Notes: generated by a model not told the origin, from the letters alone. Shown: positions 13,401-22,305, counted from the stretch's first letter. The stretch is DNA of 64,000 bases from Batillaria attramentaria (GCA_018292915.2 JACVVK020000095.1:540001-604000); one strand, 5' to 3'. Made by a program: numbers and translations.

Positions 13401-16400
13401 TCTGCAGTCTGTGTGCGGAAACTGCATTCTCCACAGAGAGGTTATTTCCCTTTTACATACGGCAACCCCTAGCATGTGTAGAGGGTCAGAGCGGCCCATG
13501 TGCATGTGCTTGAATTTGAAACGGCAAGGTCAAGGTGGGGATGCGACAGACCACACCAGATGTCAATGGGTTAAGTGCGTCCCACTCAAAACCGTTTCTG
13601 TTGATCGCACTGCACGATTATCCACGAGGAAGTATAACCGTAAGAGCCTTCACACACTTGATGCTGTCAATACATACAGTACACGTAATTCCGTATTTAT
13701 GATCTCCTGGCCTCCTGCTTTCACTTTCTCACAGTCTCAGTCAATGTGACATGTTCAAATTTCTTTGTGTGGGAAAATCCCTGACGCAGGTTTTCCAAAG
13801 GCAATCACGTGACACTGTATACTCGTATTCGTAACACATTAAAAAAAATATAAAAAATGAAAACAGACAACACACCTTCCTTGAAAACCAGTCAGTGACT
13901 CATCTCCCTTCTGAGTTACAGCACAACTTGGTAATATATTTGCTGAAATATTAGGGGCTTGTGTACCCGGCAGTTGGGCAAGCATAAAGAAAAGGGACAA
14001 ACTATTTCAAGTTTCATATAGGAGAAGACATCAAGGCAGACAACTTTCTCTTTTTTCTTTATGGTGGGATGGTGGACAGGTGGAGTGAGTGGGTGTGAGG
14101 GTCTAAACACATCATGTAAATTTATTTTTATGTCATATAACGTAAATTCTGCACCAAATGTTTAAATAACAATACCATCACAAAACTGTTAATTCATGTG
14201 ATGCTGAGCTGTGCAGTTCCCTGTTCTACTGTATACATGCGCACATTATATGCACAGCCACAGGGTCTGCATTATGGGTCCTACTAATTACCGAAAACAA
14301 CCGAAAACAACTCTTAATACGCGTAGAACGCAGTTAAAACATAGAAATAACAAGACACAAACATGATTAAAGGTGAAAAAAGAGGCATTAAACTAGTTTA
14401 AAGGAAAAAAGTACTTATTCACTCCAAGAGAATGACGAAATGAACGTGTCTCCCAAGGGAAGCGACTCTGGTCCGGACTGGTTATTTTCTGCAATATCAC
14501 CTTTTTTTTCTTTTAGCTTTTTTAAAGGCCACTTTTTTCATCTTTAGTCATGTTTGTGTGTTGTTATTTCTATGTTTGAACCGCGTTCTATCCGTATTTA
14601 AGAGTTGTTTTCGGTTGTTTTCGGTCGTTTCGTTGTTTTCGGTAATTAGTAGGACCGCTGCATTACTCATTTTGTCTGACTTTGTTCAGTTGTATTTGAA
14701 ATGCTGTGTGCTTACCATGGACATGGGAACAGGCACAATAAAGATATATCACTGGCCTCTCCAAATTCTTCAAACACCAAAGCGGACTATGACAGTTGTA
14801 CGTAACATCAAGTCGGCTCGGCCCTACAAACTGAATGATAAACTTTGAAATTCTGCATTGGTTCTACCACTTGACCCTCCACTACTATAAACTCCTTGGC
14901 TATGAACCAAAGAGGAAACAAGACAAATCTGTCATATGGAAGGACTACAAATGTGTTACTGTGTGAAATGGTTCAAGGTTGGATACCAAAAAATATGGGG
15001 ATGCCTAGTGTACGTGTCCCTCTGTTGGCTTGAGAAAACAAAACTTCCTCATAAATCCCATGGAGACCTCCGCTGATGTTCTCAACTACACTGTAATTGA
15101 AAAGTTACACAGTGGCAGCAAGGATAAACAAGCGTCCGTGGTTTCACAAGTCACATTTTTTTCCTCTTTGAAAATAGTACAGTACTGTAAACGGTAAACC
15201 TGCTTTGAGTTTGAGTAAGAATTCAAACACACCCAGCCAAACATCTACAGGCCTAGAAACATAATCTTCATTGCAGGCTTGGAGTACACAAAATTTAACT
15301 TTCCACACCCCATCGCAAGAAGGTTCCCAATAACAATATATATATACAGGGATGGATTTACTCAAAAATGCCAATGAGACATTGTCTCCTTGACCAGTCA
15401 TTTTTATGAGACGCTTTCGTTTTCTATGAGACAGTCAAGTTCACCCGTATCACTCTGTCACATGTCTGTGCCGACTGAGAACCTGTTCCTAAGTGCAGTG
15501 ATCATCACTAAAATTAGATTAGTGTAACAGACTCTATGACTGACACGGACAGCGCATCTCTGCTTCGCGTTGTCTGGTGCGCTTGTGATGTCATGTTTGT
15601 GGGACATATGACGCATTTAACGAAATTTCTATGCGACATTTTATCAAAATATGAGACATAGTCGCACGGCGCATGAGAAAATCAATCCCTGTATATTATT
15701 ATATATATATAAAAATATATATCAGTGAAGTCTCTGTGTTCGTAATGAGTTCCGGAGGAAAAACTACTGCTCACTAAGCTCAAAGCTCAAAGGCTGCATG
15801 GTTGCCAAATGAATCTAGATGTTCCTTTTCGCCCCTGGGACCACCTTCGTGATTTTGTGGCTCCGAATAGTAGCTCTATAAATATATGACTTTCCTTGGC
15901 CTAATGCTTCCATACTTGTACTACACGTAAATCGGCGAAGTCAATACAAATATCCACCAATCAGCGCAGTCTGGTTGGCCTTCATTCCACAACCATAACA
16001 ACATTCTCTCTTCACAATCCACATCTACTTAAACTTTTTGTAGAGCAACACATCAGGGTTGCACATTTAAGTCGGTCCCAGGACACTGACCTATACAAAT
16101 TTCAAATGTCCTATTTGTCCCACCTCAAGCGGACATTTGTCCAATTAAAATTGTTATTGCCACTAAGTGGCCAGGACACTGTGTCCTATCACTTTGCTGT
16201 TTCCAGGACACTTTGTCCTATAGAAGCTGTGGAAAATGTGCAACCCTGACACATGTACACGCCAACCTGAGTCAACATGATGGTTTCAGATGCTATACTG
16301 TGTGTCCCACGTGACTGATTCTGATACAGGGATTAAGCGTATTGCATGAAACGTTTTCAACAGTGTTGTTATGTATGTCTGACAAATGTGTTGAGACTGT

Positions 16401-19067
16401 AAACTGTACATGTACTCTTTCCACAGTGTTGTTAAATTATATAAAAATAAATTATATCTGACAAACGTATTGAGACTAAGTGCTCTCTCCACAGTGTTGT
16501 AATACACGTATAAAATAATTATACATGTCTGACAAATGTATTGAGACTGTAAGAACTCTTTCCACAGTGTTGTTATAGTGTATGTCTGATAAACGTATTG
16601 AGACTATGTGCTCTTTCCACAGTGTTGTACAATGTATACATGTATGACAAACGTTTTGAGACTGTAACTGTAAGTACACAGAGACAACTAACTCCATCTA
16701 AAACCATACGATTGTCTGCAAAGGCCAGTACAGAGAGGCGAGTCTGTCTAGGTCTAGTTGCCCTGAGCAGGCTGGTAATCGATACAGTGTCATCTGAGCG
16801 CCCTAAGCCAGGGCTGTAAAGTATCCCCTGTATACCCCTACAGGCATGCAGCTTGATCCTGGACCCCTCTACTCCTCTAGCAGGGCCGTGCTGAGGGCCG
16901 GCCAGACATGTTTACTACTCTGTCAGCCTACGCTAATGGTGTACACTAGTAACAGTGACACGAAACAACTGTCAAGGGTCACAATCACTATTGTAGTATC
17001 AGCTTTAAACCATGTGCATACAGGCACTGCTGTCTCCGTCTTCCCCAAGAAAAAAGAAATTCATGTTAAAACCCAGACAGAGTACAATGTACATCAATGG
17101 GTGGATCAGGTTCAGGTGGTGAAACAAGTCTTACATGAAAAAAAAAAAGAAGCACAATTAACACTCTTGCTAACCACACAGATGGTCCCCCCAAAAACAA
17201 AAACAAAACAACCACCAAAAAAAAAAAAAAAATTCAAGGAATGTACTAACTTTCAGTTTCATGATTACACAATGGCTATCACTATCAAGCATCACAAGAT
17301 AAGGCAGTATGACAGATACCCCCCCCCCCCCCTAATGCAACCGTTAACATATTGGGAGGGGGTGTTCGGTGGTGGTGGATAGGGGGTGGCAGAGGGGCAA
17401 CATACCAAACTGCAGTTTAATTGCACTGTACATGTATACAGTGTAAAATCTATCTTCGGCGCAGGGTAATAATCCAGAGCATCCTACTCCTACAACAGAA
17501 CGGATTTATCCTTGAATCTCACTGTTCATTTGTAAAACAAGGCAAAGGGCTGACAGGAAATACCCATCTTGACCTCTTTTCAAAGCGTGCCGAGTGTGTC
17601 GGTTCAATGGTGGTTGGTGCACTCAGCCCTACAGTCACACTCACAATATCATTTAAACGGACACAGTGACACTGACAGTATGAATTTGTTATCTGGTCAC
17701 ATACTATCATCGACCATTCAAGATGTTTATCAGCAAGGCATCAAATCATTTGGTCAGCGTTCCTTCCGTTACCAGGCCCCTGTTACATGGAATCAGCTCC
17801 CTCTTACAATCAGAAACAGTTCAAACAAGGAAACCTTCAAGTCACGACTGAAAACCCATCTCTTCACCCTCTCATAGCCATGCCATGTTGTCGTTCTGTT
17901 GGTGTGAGTGCGTGTGTGCGCAGGGAACGCGCGCGGATGTGCGTGCATGCGTGCGTGCGTGCGTGTGTGTGTGTGTGTGGATATGAGTTTTTATTAGTTT
18001 TTATCTGTTTTATCAGTTTTACCTGTCTTGTGTTTGTTTATGTCTTTTGTATGTCTGAATATAAATAAATACGTATTTTATGTAAAGCGCCTAGAGCTTA
18101 GGTAAGGTCAGGCGCTACATAAATATTCTATTATTATTATTATCAAATCAATAACTCAAAAGTAGATGTTACAAGGCTTTGGATTCATCTCAGGAAGGGG
18201 GGTAATCGAGAAGTGGCAAGCTCTCAGTCATGTAGGAGGAGGCCACAAGAGATGGTCCAATACATACAGTAAAACGCTGTTAGATTCTGATTCTGTAATT
18301 GTAAACCCTTCTCATTCGCACATAGCTGATCAAAATTAACTTTGATATTAACTCTTCTGACTGTTGCCGGTCGTGTTCACTATACCAGTCTCACACATGT
18401 ATACATGCATGTATACATGTATCTGAATCATGAAAACATGAAAACAAACATCCCTTAAGACAAAAACACCCAGAGATGAACACTGACACACACAAACACT
18501 GAAATACCCTGTAAGTTTCACTGTCAACAAAATACAGTAATGACCATTCTGGTTACCTACATTTATGGAAGGTGCAGTCTGCTTGACGTCTGAAGGTGGG
18601 ATTATATTCGCTTCAGCTCGGTACTGTTCCAAGTTCACATAGTCCGCCTCGTCATCATATGATGTCTTCCCCATTCCATTATGCTCTGAGGGAGGCCTCC
18701 CTGAATCTGTACTAGTTGTAAATCCACTTTGTGACTCCTGCTGGGAGGACGCGCCACTGGCATCACTCTGTCCCACTGTGATGTTTCCATAATCCCCTTG
18801 ATCTCCCTCCTCCCCAAGCACATTGTCTAAACTAGACAATGCTTTGTCCACATCATTCAGTTCCTTTACATATCGGGCAGGAACGAATATCCCGTCCTCT
18901 TCTTCCAAGGGGTCTTTCTTGTCCTTATCACACACATGCCACCATTCACTGTTTGTCTTCTCCAGCAGTGTGTACACTTCCCCAGCTTTGATTTCCACCG
19001 TGCCATGTTCATCTGGGTATGAGTAGTCGTACAACACCTTAACATGGTTTCTTTGGTCTAAAGACAT
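502..19067 (-). CDS. Rho GTPase-activating protein, ARHGAP12/27-like (5' part, six exons; 3' part off the left edge)
   Basis: Multi-exon gene read on the minus strand. Six in-frame exons join at compatible phases: 19067-18561, 11787-11539, 10265-10116, 7128-6991, 2221-2160 and 694-502, giving about 433 residues. The order is an N-terminal SH3 domain (residues about 8-70), an acidic and Ser-rich linker, a WW domain in exon 2, a degenerate WW across exons 3-4, a good WW in exon 4, and a PH domain starting in exon 5. This SH3-WW-PH order is that of the ARHGAP9/12/15/27 family, whose members end in a RhoGAP domain that speeds GTP hydrolysis on Rac/Cdc42-type GTPases at membranes and cell junctions. 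The rest of PH and the RhoGAP domain with its arginine finger must lie left of position 1, so catalytic competence cannot be judged. Extra exons in the 6.8 kb and 4.8 kb introns cannot be excluded. Three WW-like units favour ARHGAP27 or ARHGAP12 over ARHGAP9. Confidence 0.88.
695..2159 (-). other. ARHGAP-like intron 5 (contains a LINE 3' end)
   Basis: Intron between the two PH exons. It holds a T/G-rich low-complexity tract (about 835-895), nothing recognisable from 900 to 1720, then the 3' end of a 5'-truncated LINE with a GTGC/GT microsatellite (about 1730-2142). Confidence 0.7.
1730..2142 (+). mobile_element. 5'-truncated LINE 3' end with GTGC/GT microsatellite and stem-loop tail
   Basis: T-rich segment, a (GTGC)n(GT)n microsatellite at 1863-1998, then a stem-loop tail (GGCGCC ... 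GGCGCC, about 2086-2120) followed by CTATAAAT and an (ATT)n tail. The same order of parts occurs at 17,880-18,145, directly after a readable reverse-transcriptase C-terminus. This is therefore most simply the 3' UTR of the same LINE family. The left boundary is approximate. Confidence 0.6.
2160..2221 (-). CDS. ARHGAP-like coding exon 5 (start of PH domain)
   Basis: Small 62-bp exon between acceptor TGCTCAG and donor GTGAGT. It encodes DQLSGYLNKTKLAESGRRKV plus the first two bases of an Arg codon completed by the next exon. GYLNKTK...GRRKVR is the classical first strand and loop of a PH domain, and it continues into RKNWSQVFVVL of exon 6. Phase (0 in, 2 out) matches both neighbours. Confidence 0.85.
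2222..6990 (-). other. ARHGAP-like intron 4
   Basis: Intron between the WW exon and the first PH exon. It contains a GT microsatellite (2795-2850), a G-rich tract (about 4858-4910), a short direct duplication at about 5341-5442 (CACCCAACTCTCATCACCTG-like text repeated in tandem), an AAAT run (about 5855-5885), a C-rich homopolymer block (6174-6220) and a fragment related to the CAGGG-type MITEs near 6730-6900. No further coding exon could be supported. Confidence 0.6.
6991..7128 (-). CDS. ARHGAP-like coding exon 4 (last WW domain)
   Basis: Exon of 138 bp, phase 0 at both ends, acceptor CGAAG and donor GTAGGA. It encodes 46 residues including a WW domain that starts at YPQWQQLVDE, has QYFHRIG in the central strand and closes at TQWELP. 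Both signature Trp and the closing Pro are present. The residues after it (GSSIRSKSE) lead into the PH exon. Confidence 0.85.
7881..8387 (-). mobile_element. tRNA-derived SINE, family B, copy 1 (about 507 bp)
   Basis: Minus-strand SINE. Its tRNA-like head (GTAGTGTAGTGGTTAGCACT, B box near GTTTCGAGTCCCAG) lies at the 8387 end, and a poly-A tail, seen as T, lies at 7881-7900. A perfect 13-bp TSD, TTCATCCAGGATT, lies at 7868-7880 and 8388-8400. A second copy on the plus strand at 35,253-35,760 has the same length and layout. The long unique body is unusual for a SINE. Confidence 0.88.
8598..9732 (+). mobile_element. Tandem-core (Pearl/Helentron-like) non-autonomous element, copy 1
   Basis: About 1.13 kb. 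It has seven or so diverged core repeats with a period near 145 bp, each carrying a GACCTTGACC/GGTCAAGGTC pair and a TCTATCATCATGCCAAGTTT-like segment. A CA microsatellite (9604-9665) running into a (CAGA)n tract follows, then a short unique right end. Subterminal inverted repeats GGCTCCCTTGTG (8620) and CACAAGGGAGCC (9716) are visible. The core-repeats plus ACRG-microsatellite layout is that of molluscan Pearl/CvA elements, which are related to Helentrons. A second copy lies inverted at 40,648-41,775. No coding capacity was seen. Confidence 0.75.
9604..9684 (+). repeat. (CA)n(CAGA)n microsatellite
   Basis: Long uninterrupted CA run followed by CAGA repeats, placed inside the tandem-core element at the position where Pearl-type elements carry their microsatellite. 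The inverted copy has the matching tract at 40,711-40,761. Confidence 0.9.
9978..10059. mobile_element. 82-bp palindromic MITE
   Basis: Terminal inverted repeats of about 26 bp with one mismatch, beginning TGTGACCCTCCACC and ending GGTGGAGGGTCACA, around a loop of about 30 bp. There is no coding capacity. The target duplication is too short to be sure (possibly TT). It lies 56 bp from the 3' end of ARHGAP-like exon 3, so the hairpin would form in the intron near the splice donor. Confidence 0.75.
10116..10265 (-). CDS. ARHGAP-like coding exon 3 (linker and degenerate WW start)
   Basis: Exon of 150 bp, phase 0 at both ends, acceptor TTGCAG and donor GTGAGT. It encodes 50 residues. The C-terminal part (DKKEEGSDVFFINKSTKEK) has the spacing of a WW beta-hairpin, but the first Trp is absent and the expected second Trp is not present after the exon junction. 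This looks like a decayed WW domain. The in-frame join and consensus splice sites support it as a real exon although it contains no strong domain. Confidence 0.78.
10266..11538 (-). other. ARHGAP-like intron 2
   Basis: Contains a GT microsatellite (10,407-10,490), a CAGGG-type MITE (10,597-11,094) and a C-rich then A-rich low-complexity block (11,422-11,520). No coding exon was seen. Confidence 0.65.
10597..11094. mobile_element. CAGGG-TIR MITE (498 bp)
   Basis: Ends are CAGGGATGTCACTGG and its near-complement CCAGTGACATTCCTG. Flanking hexamers TACATG (10,591-10,596) and TATATG (11,095-11,100) look like a 6-bp TSD with one mismatch. The interior repeatedly carries the motif GGACA..TGTCC followed by TAT or GAT. 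A sister element at 16,054-16,248 has a perfect 6-bp TSD. The TIR start and TSD size suggest a hAT-like relative. Confidence 0.65.
11539..11787 (-). CDS. ARHGAP-like coding exon 2 (first WW domain)
   Basis: Exon of 249 bp, phase 0 at both ends, with acceptor GGCAG before GCC and donor GTAGGT. It encodes 83 residues. The WW domain begins at LPWDVYEDHA and ends at GELTWKPPRK, with the two Trp 23 residues apart, FFHN in the middle strand and a closing PP. WW domains bind Pro-rich ligands. A His/Tyr-rich lead (YANYSYQHHH) precedes it. Confidence 0.88.
11818..11995 (-). mobile_element. tRNA-derived SINE, family A, copy 2
   Basis: Minus-strand family A SINE with A and B box motifs, the GGCCAAATATTTGTGCTGGC body and a CCCA-type tail. 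A 12-bp TSD, GATAAATAAATA, lies at 11,806-11,817 and 11,996-12,007. Confidence 0.88.
12755..12945. mobile_element. CAGGG-type MITE, degraded
   Basis: Begins CAGGGCTTATCTC and shares internal text with the element at 44,995-45,198, including ATGTCCTAT, GGACAAATGT and AGTTCCCACAG near the far end. The right terminus is not clearly readable, so the boundary is approximate. Confidence 0.45.
14275..14657. mobile_element. hAT-like MITE with about 110-bp terminal inverted repeats
   Basis: Long TIRs beginning GGTCCTACTAATTACCG with repeated CCGAAAACAA and continuing through AACATAGAAATAACAA on both sides. A perfect 8-bp TSD, CTGCATTA, lies at 14,267-14,274 and 14,658-14,665. The 8-bp TSD is typical of hAT-type transposition. 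No transposase is encoded. The right TIR carries a roughly 10-base insertion relative to the left. Confidence 0.85.
15347..15691. mobile_element. CAGGG-TIR MITE (345 bp), uninterrupted copy
   Basis: Ends are CAGGGATGGATTTACTC and GAGAAAATCAATCCCTG. It is flanked by TATATA and TATATT. A second copy in opposite orientation at 25,748-26,596 shares the interior (GGAGACAATGTCTC, CTAATTTTAGTGATGA, CAGAGATGCGCTGTC) but carries extra inserted DNA, so this copy shows the empty form. Confidence 0.75.
16054..16248. mobile_element. CAGGG-TIR MITE (195 bp) with perfect 6-bp TSD
   Basis: Ends are CAGGGTTGCACATTT and AAATGTGCAACCCTG. The TSD ACACAT lies at 16,048-16,053 and 16,249-16,254. The interior has repeated GGACA(N)TGTCC(T)AT motifs that make many small inverted repeats. 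There is no coding capacity. Confidence 0.85.
16340..16680 (+). repeat. Minisatellite, about 80-bp unit, five diverged copies
   Basis: The text TCTGACAAA(T/C)GTATTGAGACT followed by CTCTTTCCACAGTGTTGT recurs at about 16,377, 16,459, 16,530, 16,587 and 16,645, with spacing of 58-90 bp and variable A/T-rich inserts. Confidence 0.8.
17700..18150 (+). mobile_element. 5'-truncated CR1/L2-like LINE: reverse-transcriptase C-terminus and 3' tail
   Basis: Positions about 17,705-17,877 encode the C-terminal tail of a non-LTR reverse transcriptase: FGQRSFRYQAPVTWNQLP, then IRNS and FKSRLKTHLFTLS before a stop. This is the conserved end of CR1/L2/Jockey-type ORF2 proteins. A 3' UTR with a (GTGC)n(GT)n microsatellite follows, then a T-rich stretch, a stem-loop (AGCGCC ... 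GGCGCT) and a TAAAT(ATT)n tail ending at about 18,145. The rest of the element is missing. Confidence 0.8.
18561..19067 (-). CDS. ARHGAP-like coding exon 1 (SH3 domain)
   Basis: Starts at ATG 19067-19065 and encodes 169 residues, ending in phase 0 at the donor GTAGGT. The SH3 signature is clear: LYDY near residue 12, WWHV near residue 42 and FVPARYVKEL closing the fold. The tail after the SH3 is acidic and rich in Ser/Gly/Gln and contains two Tyr-centred acidic motifs (EADYVNLEQY and GDYGNI) that could be phosphorylation sites. A donor four bases further on would break the frame with exon 2. The ATG directly before the SH3 fits the short N-termini of the family. Confidence 0.9.
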
Positions 19068-20543
19068 TGCTGATACGAGGCGAGGTCCTTTTCACTATCA
19101 TCAGAATCTGAGAGCATGCTCTGTTATCATGCTCAGAATGAAGCTACAGTGTCTCGGTCAGCGAGACGATTTCTGTCATGCGACATATTGATAAGGCGAA
19201 TCACATTCCTCATCGCCACAAATATGAATGGAAACACGTGTTGTACATATAAGGCAAGGTTTCACAAGCGCTGGTGTGAAGACCTTGCTAACAGAGGCCG
19301 AAAGTGGACAACAACAAACACCGAGCTGACCTGTCACCTTCCGACCTTACAACTTCGCGATGAGCAACAAGTGGTTGTGAGACGGACAGGGCCAGTTCCT
19401 CGCTCTCGTAAACTGCTCGCCTCAGGGCAGCTACTTTGTTTTGCTGGCACGGACTTTAGGGCGCTGGAGTAGCCACAGTTGCTCTCCGTCGATGTTCAAA
19501 CAAACACGGAAGCGTAGAGGTTGCCATCTTGCACGTCCGTGTGGGGAGGCCAAACTCCGCCTGTCACGCGTAATCTCATTGGCCAATGTTTGCACAGTAC
19601 ACACAGCGATAACTTCGCATGGGCGGGAATTTTTGATTAGCTGTTCGTACCTCGAGACTGACGACAAAAGAAACACAATTTGTTTCTTCTTTTTCTTTTT
19701 AACTCCCGTTACTTGCGGGCCGGGGCAAACCTCTGATCCCTCTCAGTTTTTACAATAGAATCAACCCCTTTAACTCCTAAAATAGACGCATAGATTACAT
19801 GTTTAAGTCAGTTAAAAAAAAAAAAAAACTCCGGCAGAAAACTTGAAAAAGGCCGTACCGTTTTACTTCCTAGTTCAACCGGTTACACTGAATCGGCCAC
19901 CGACACCACCCCGGCCTCTAGTGCCACCCCTCTCTCGACTGCGCACTCGGTCCGGCGAAATTCGCCGCTCGAAAATGGTGACAGGCCCGGCTGAGGGTGA
20001 CAGACTACTTAAGTTTTTTTTTTTAACTCTTTTTTTTTTTATGCCACCTTCAGAGGCCCGGCGAAGTATTAGTCTTGGGAGTCAGAAAAGCAATCGGTCA
20101 ATTTCCCGGGGGGCCGCTCAGCCGGCCGCTCAGCTGGTTTCAGATATTGTTGGCGGTTTTCTTTTGTTTGTTTGTTTTGTTTTGTTCACTGTTGTTTGTT
20201 TCTGATCAAAGTTAAGTGAAAATATTGTTCACCTTGGCAAACTGACATGAATTAATTTTAAGCATTTTTCCTCTGGGCGTAACTGTCCCCCCGCCTCCCG
20301 CTCCACTGACTGACTTGAAATACCGAGTGTAATTGAAAATACTTTATTCATCCATAACTGAAAAGGGAAATTGCGTATGCTTGCAAGACATGACATAAAA
20401 ATGACATAACATGTTTTTAATGACTTAAGACACAAGGCAATAGTTAAGAATTGATACTGCGAAACTTGACATGAGACCCGTCAGTCAGGTATACATTACT
20501 TACGAACTAATCTCAATCCTTCATCAGTGACACCCCTTTGACA

Positions 20544-20548
<5 letters not shown>

Positions 20549-20630
<82 letters not shown>
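20549..20630 (+). repeat. (CA)n microsatellite
   Basis: Two long CA runs separated by one CC interruption, between the divergent genes. A shorter CA run is at 20,893-20,944. Confidence 0.9.
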
Positions 20631-20631
<1 letters not shown>

Positions 20632-20912
20632 GTGTCGGATCAATCAGTTTTCAGGGAGGAGTGCTGATTTTTTTTTGATTTTTTTTGCCTATTGCCTGGG
20701 TCTTGTAAAAGGCCAAACACAACAACCGACGTTTTTGAGTTTCTAACTGTTGTTATATACGGCACCGGCTAAAACACAAACGTTACAACTCAATTTTAAA
20801 CAGTTATTTACAGTTTCATGCTACTGCCGAAGGGCCGGGGAGGGGGGGGGGGCTGTTGTACCAAAGCACCTCTCCTGGATCCGGCCGGCCCTGCACACAC
20901 ACACACACACAT

Positions 20913-20946
<34 letters not shown>

Positions 20947-21269
20947 TGGAATCGAGTCAGTTCTGCCGGCTGGTCAGACTGGCCACTGAGCCGGGCTTGA
21001 CTACGAAGGCTGACGCCGCCGGGTCTAGCAAGTTGTCAGTCAGTTTCCGGAGCCGGCTCTCCCGCCAAGCCCGAGGCCTACTTGCCCGACAGTGATGCGG
21101 GAACTGATATGCGTCATAAGTAAAGATAATCGGACTAGTATGGCGTCGCCCACCGGTTTCACGGAACTGGGGTCGTCCCATTTAGATAAGCCGAGCCTTT
21201 TACCGAGTAAAAAGGTGCCGCCTCAATCAGTCATGCCACATCAGTACTGAATCGGCCGCTGCTCAGTCC

Positions 21270-21475
21270 GTCCGCTGGTAACTGATGATATTGAAACTAT
21301 TTATTTATCGTCAAGCCGGGTTAAGACGGCCGTGATGACTGACGCCCCCTTCAAGTCGTATTGTATTGGCGACTGATTACCCGCCCCCTTCAACTCGTAT
21401 TCAGTGCTTGGCGACTGATAAGTGATAACCCGCCCCCTTCAAGTCGTATTGTGACTGATAACTGAACCCGCGCTG
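21270..21475 (+). repeat. Short tandem repeats around GCCCCCTTCAAGTCGTATT
   Basis: The 18-19 base word (C)CGCCCCCTTCAA(G/C)TCGTATT occurs three times, at about 21,343, 21,380 and 21,430, each followed by a GACTGATAA-like stretch. The function is unknown. The block sits in the CpG-rich divergent intergenic region. Confidence 0.7.
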
Positions 21476-21914
21476 CAGCTCGCCAAATGCGCATGTGGCT
21501 CGCTGATTCAGTTCAAGTTAAAACTGATCTCCATTCCGTCGGCTAATGCCGAGTCTCGTGGTTGAAGTCCGGCGTCAGTTCAGTGTGCTCATACTGAAAC
21601 TCAGTTATGACAACTTGATAACAACCTGTACAAAAAGTCTGGTTTTTTGTTTGTTTTCTAACTGAAGACTCGCGGCAGCTGACTGAGTAGCATTGAAGGC
21701 TCAGCCATTAGTGATCATTCAAGTTGCCCACCGCCGGAGTAAGGCGGCGGCCCGGCGTCCGGGACGGCGGAAGGGGGGAGGGGGGATTTTTGACATTGTA
21801 GATTCGAAAAAGCTATACTATTGATCAGCGCTAAATCTGGAACACATGATGATGTACTAGGCCGCCGAAGTGTCGAACTCGAGTGCGGTGGTGCCAGCTC
21901 CGTAGTCGGATTTC

Positions 21915-22305
21915 GTTTTTGTTTGTGGCATGAACGTTGTACCATACATTTGGTTTTGGCACTATTTGCACCCTGGCGTGCGAAAAGCTTGTGGCTGCTG
22001 AGAGTAGCTTTGTAGCATTTCCGCCATTTTGCCAAGAAGGAACCGCGATGGCTCAGATGTACTACGGACTCACCGACACGTCACTCAAATAATATCAATA
22101 TTACTGGGGGCGGTTTACTTACAAGTACGCATGCACTGTTCATGTTTCATTTTGATGAAACGGTGCTAGAGCCGTATTTGTCGTCAGACCGCTTATCGGT
22201 CGTTTTCATTTCTTTGTGGCATGCACATTTTTTCATACATTTTGTTCTGCCGTGCTGCCGTGGGAATAGTGTGTGGCTGATGAGAGTAGCCTTGTGAACA
22301 TTTTC
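21915..22305 (+). promoter_or_regulatory. Duplicated NOP14 promoter-proximal segment
   Basis: Two diverged copies of an approximately 100-bp segment lie in tandem, at about 21,917-22,020 and 22,210-22,305. Both contain TTTGTGGCATG, CATACATTT and GTGGCTG.TGAGAGTAGC.TTGT. The second copy ends about 35 bp before the NOP14 start codon. The first copy is followed by a YY1-like CCGCCATTTTG. This suggests a duplicated core promoter. Confidence 0.6.

Larger units (their letters stand above)
11788..18560 (-). other. ARHGAP-like intron 1
   Basis: A 6.8 kb interval between the SH3 and first WW exons. It holds a family A SINE (11,818-11,995), a CAGGG MITE fragment (about 12,755-12,945), a long-TIR MITE (14,275-14,657), two CAGGG MITEs (15,347-15,691 and 16,054-16,248), a minisatellite (16,340-16,680) and a LINE 3' end (17,700-18,150). 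A missed small exon cannot be ruled out. Confidence 0.6.

Noticed and set aside
17569..17704. Upstream extension of the LINE reverse-transcriptase frame
   Set aside because: Conserved reverse-transcriptase text is only convincing from about 17,705; the earlier part has no similarity and probably lies outside the truncated element.
18348..18556. Extension of ARHGAP-like exon 1 past the GTAGGT donor
   Set aside because: The continuing frame is low complexity and hydrophobic with no domain; the phase-0 donor at 18,560 joins exon 2 in frame.
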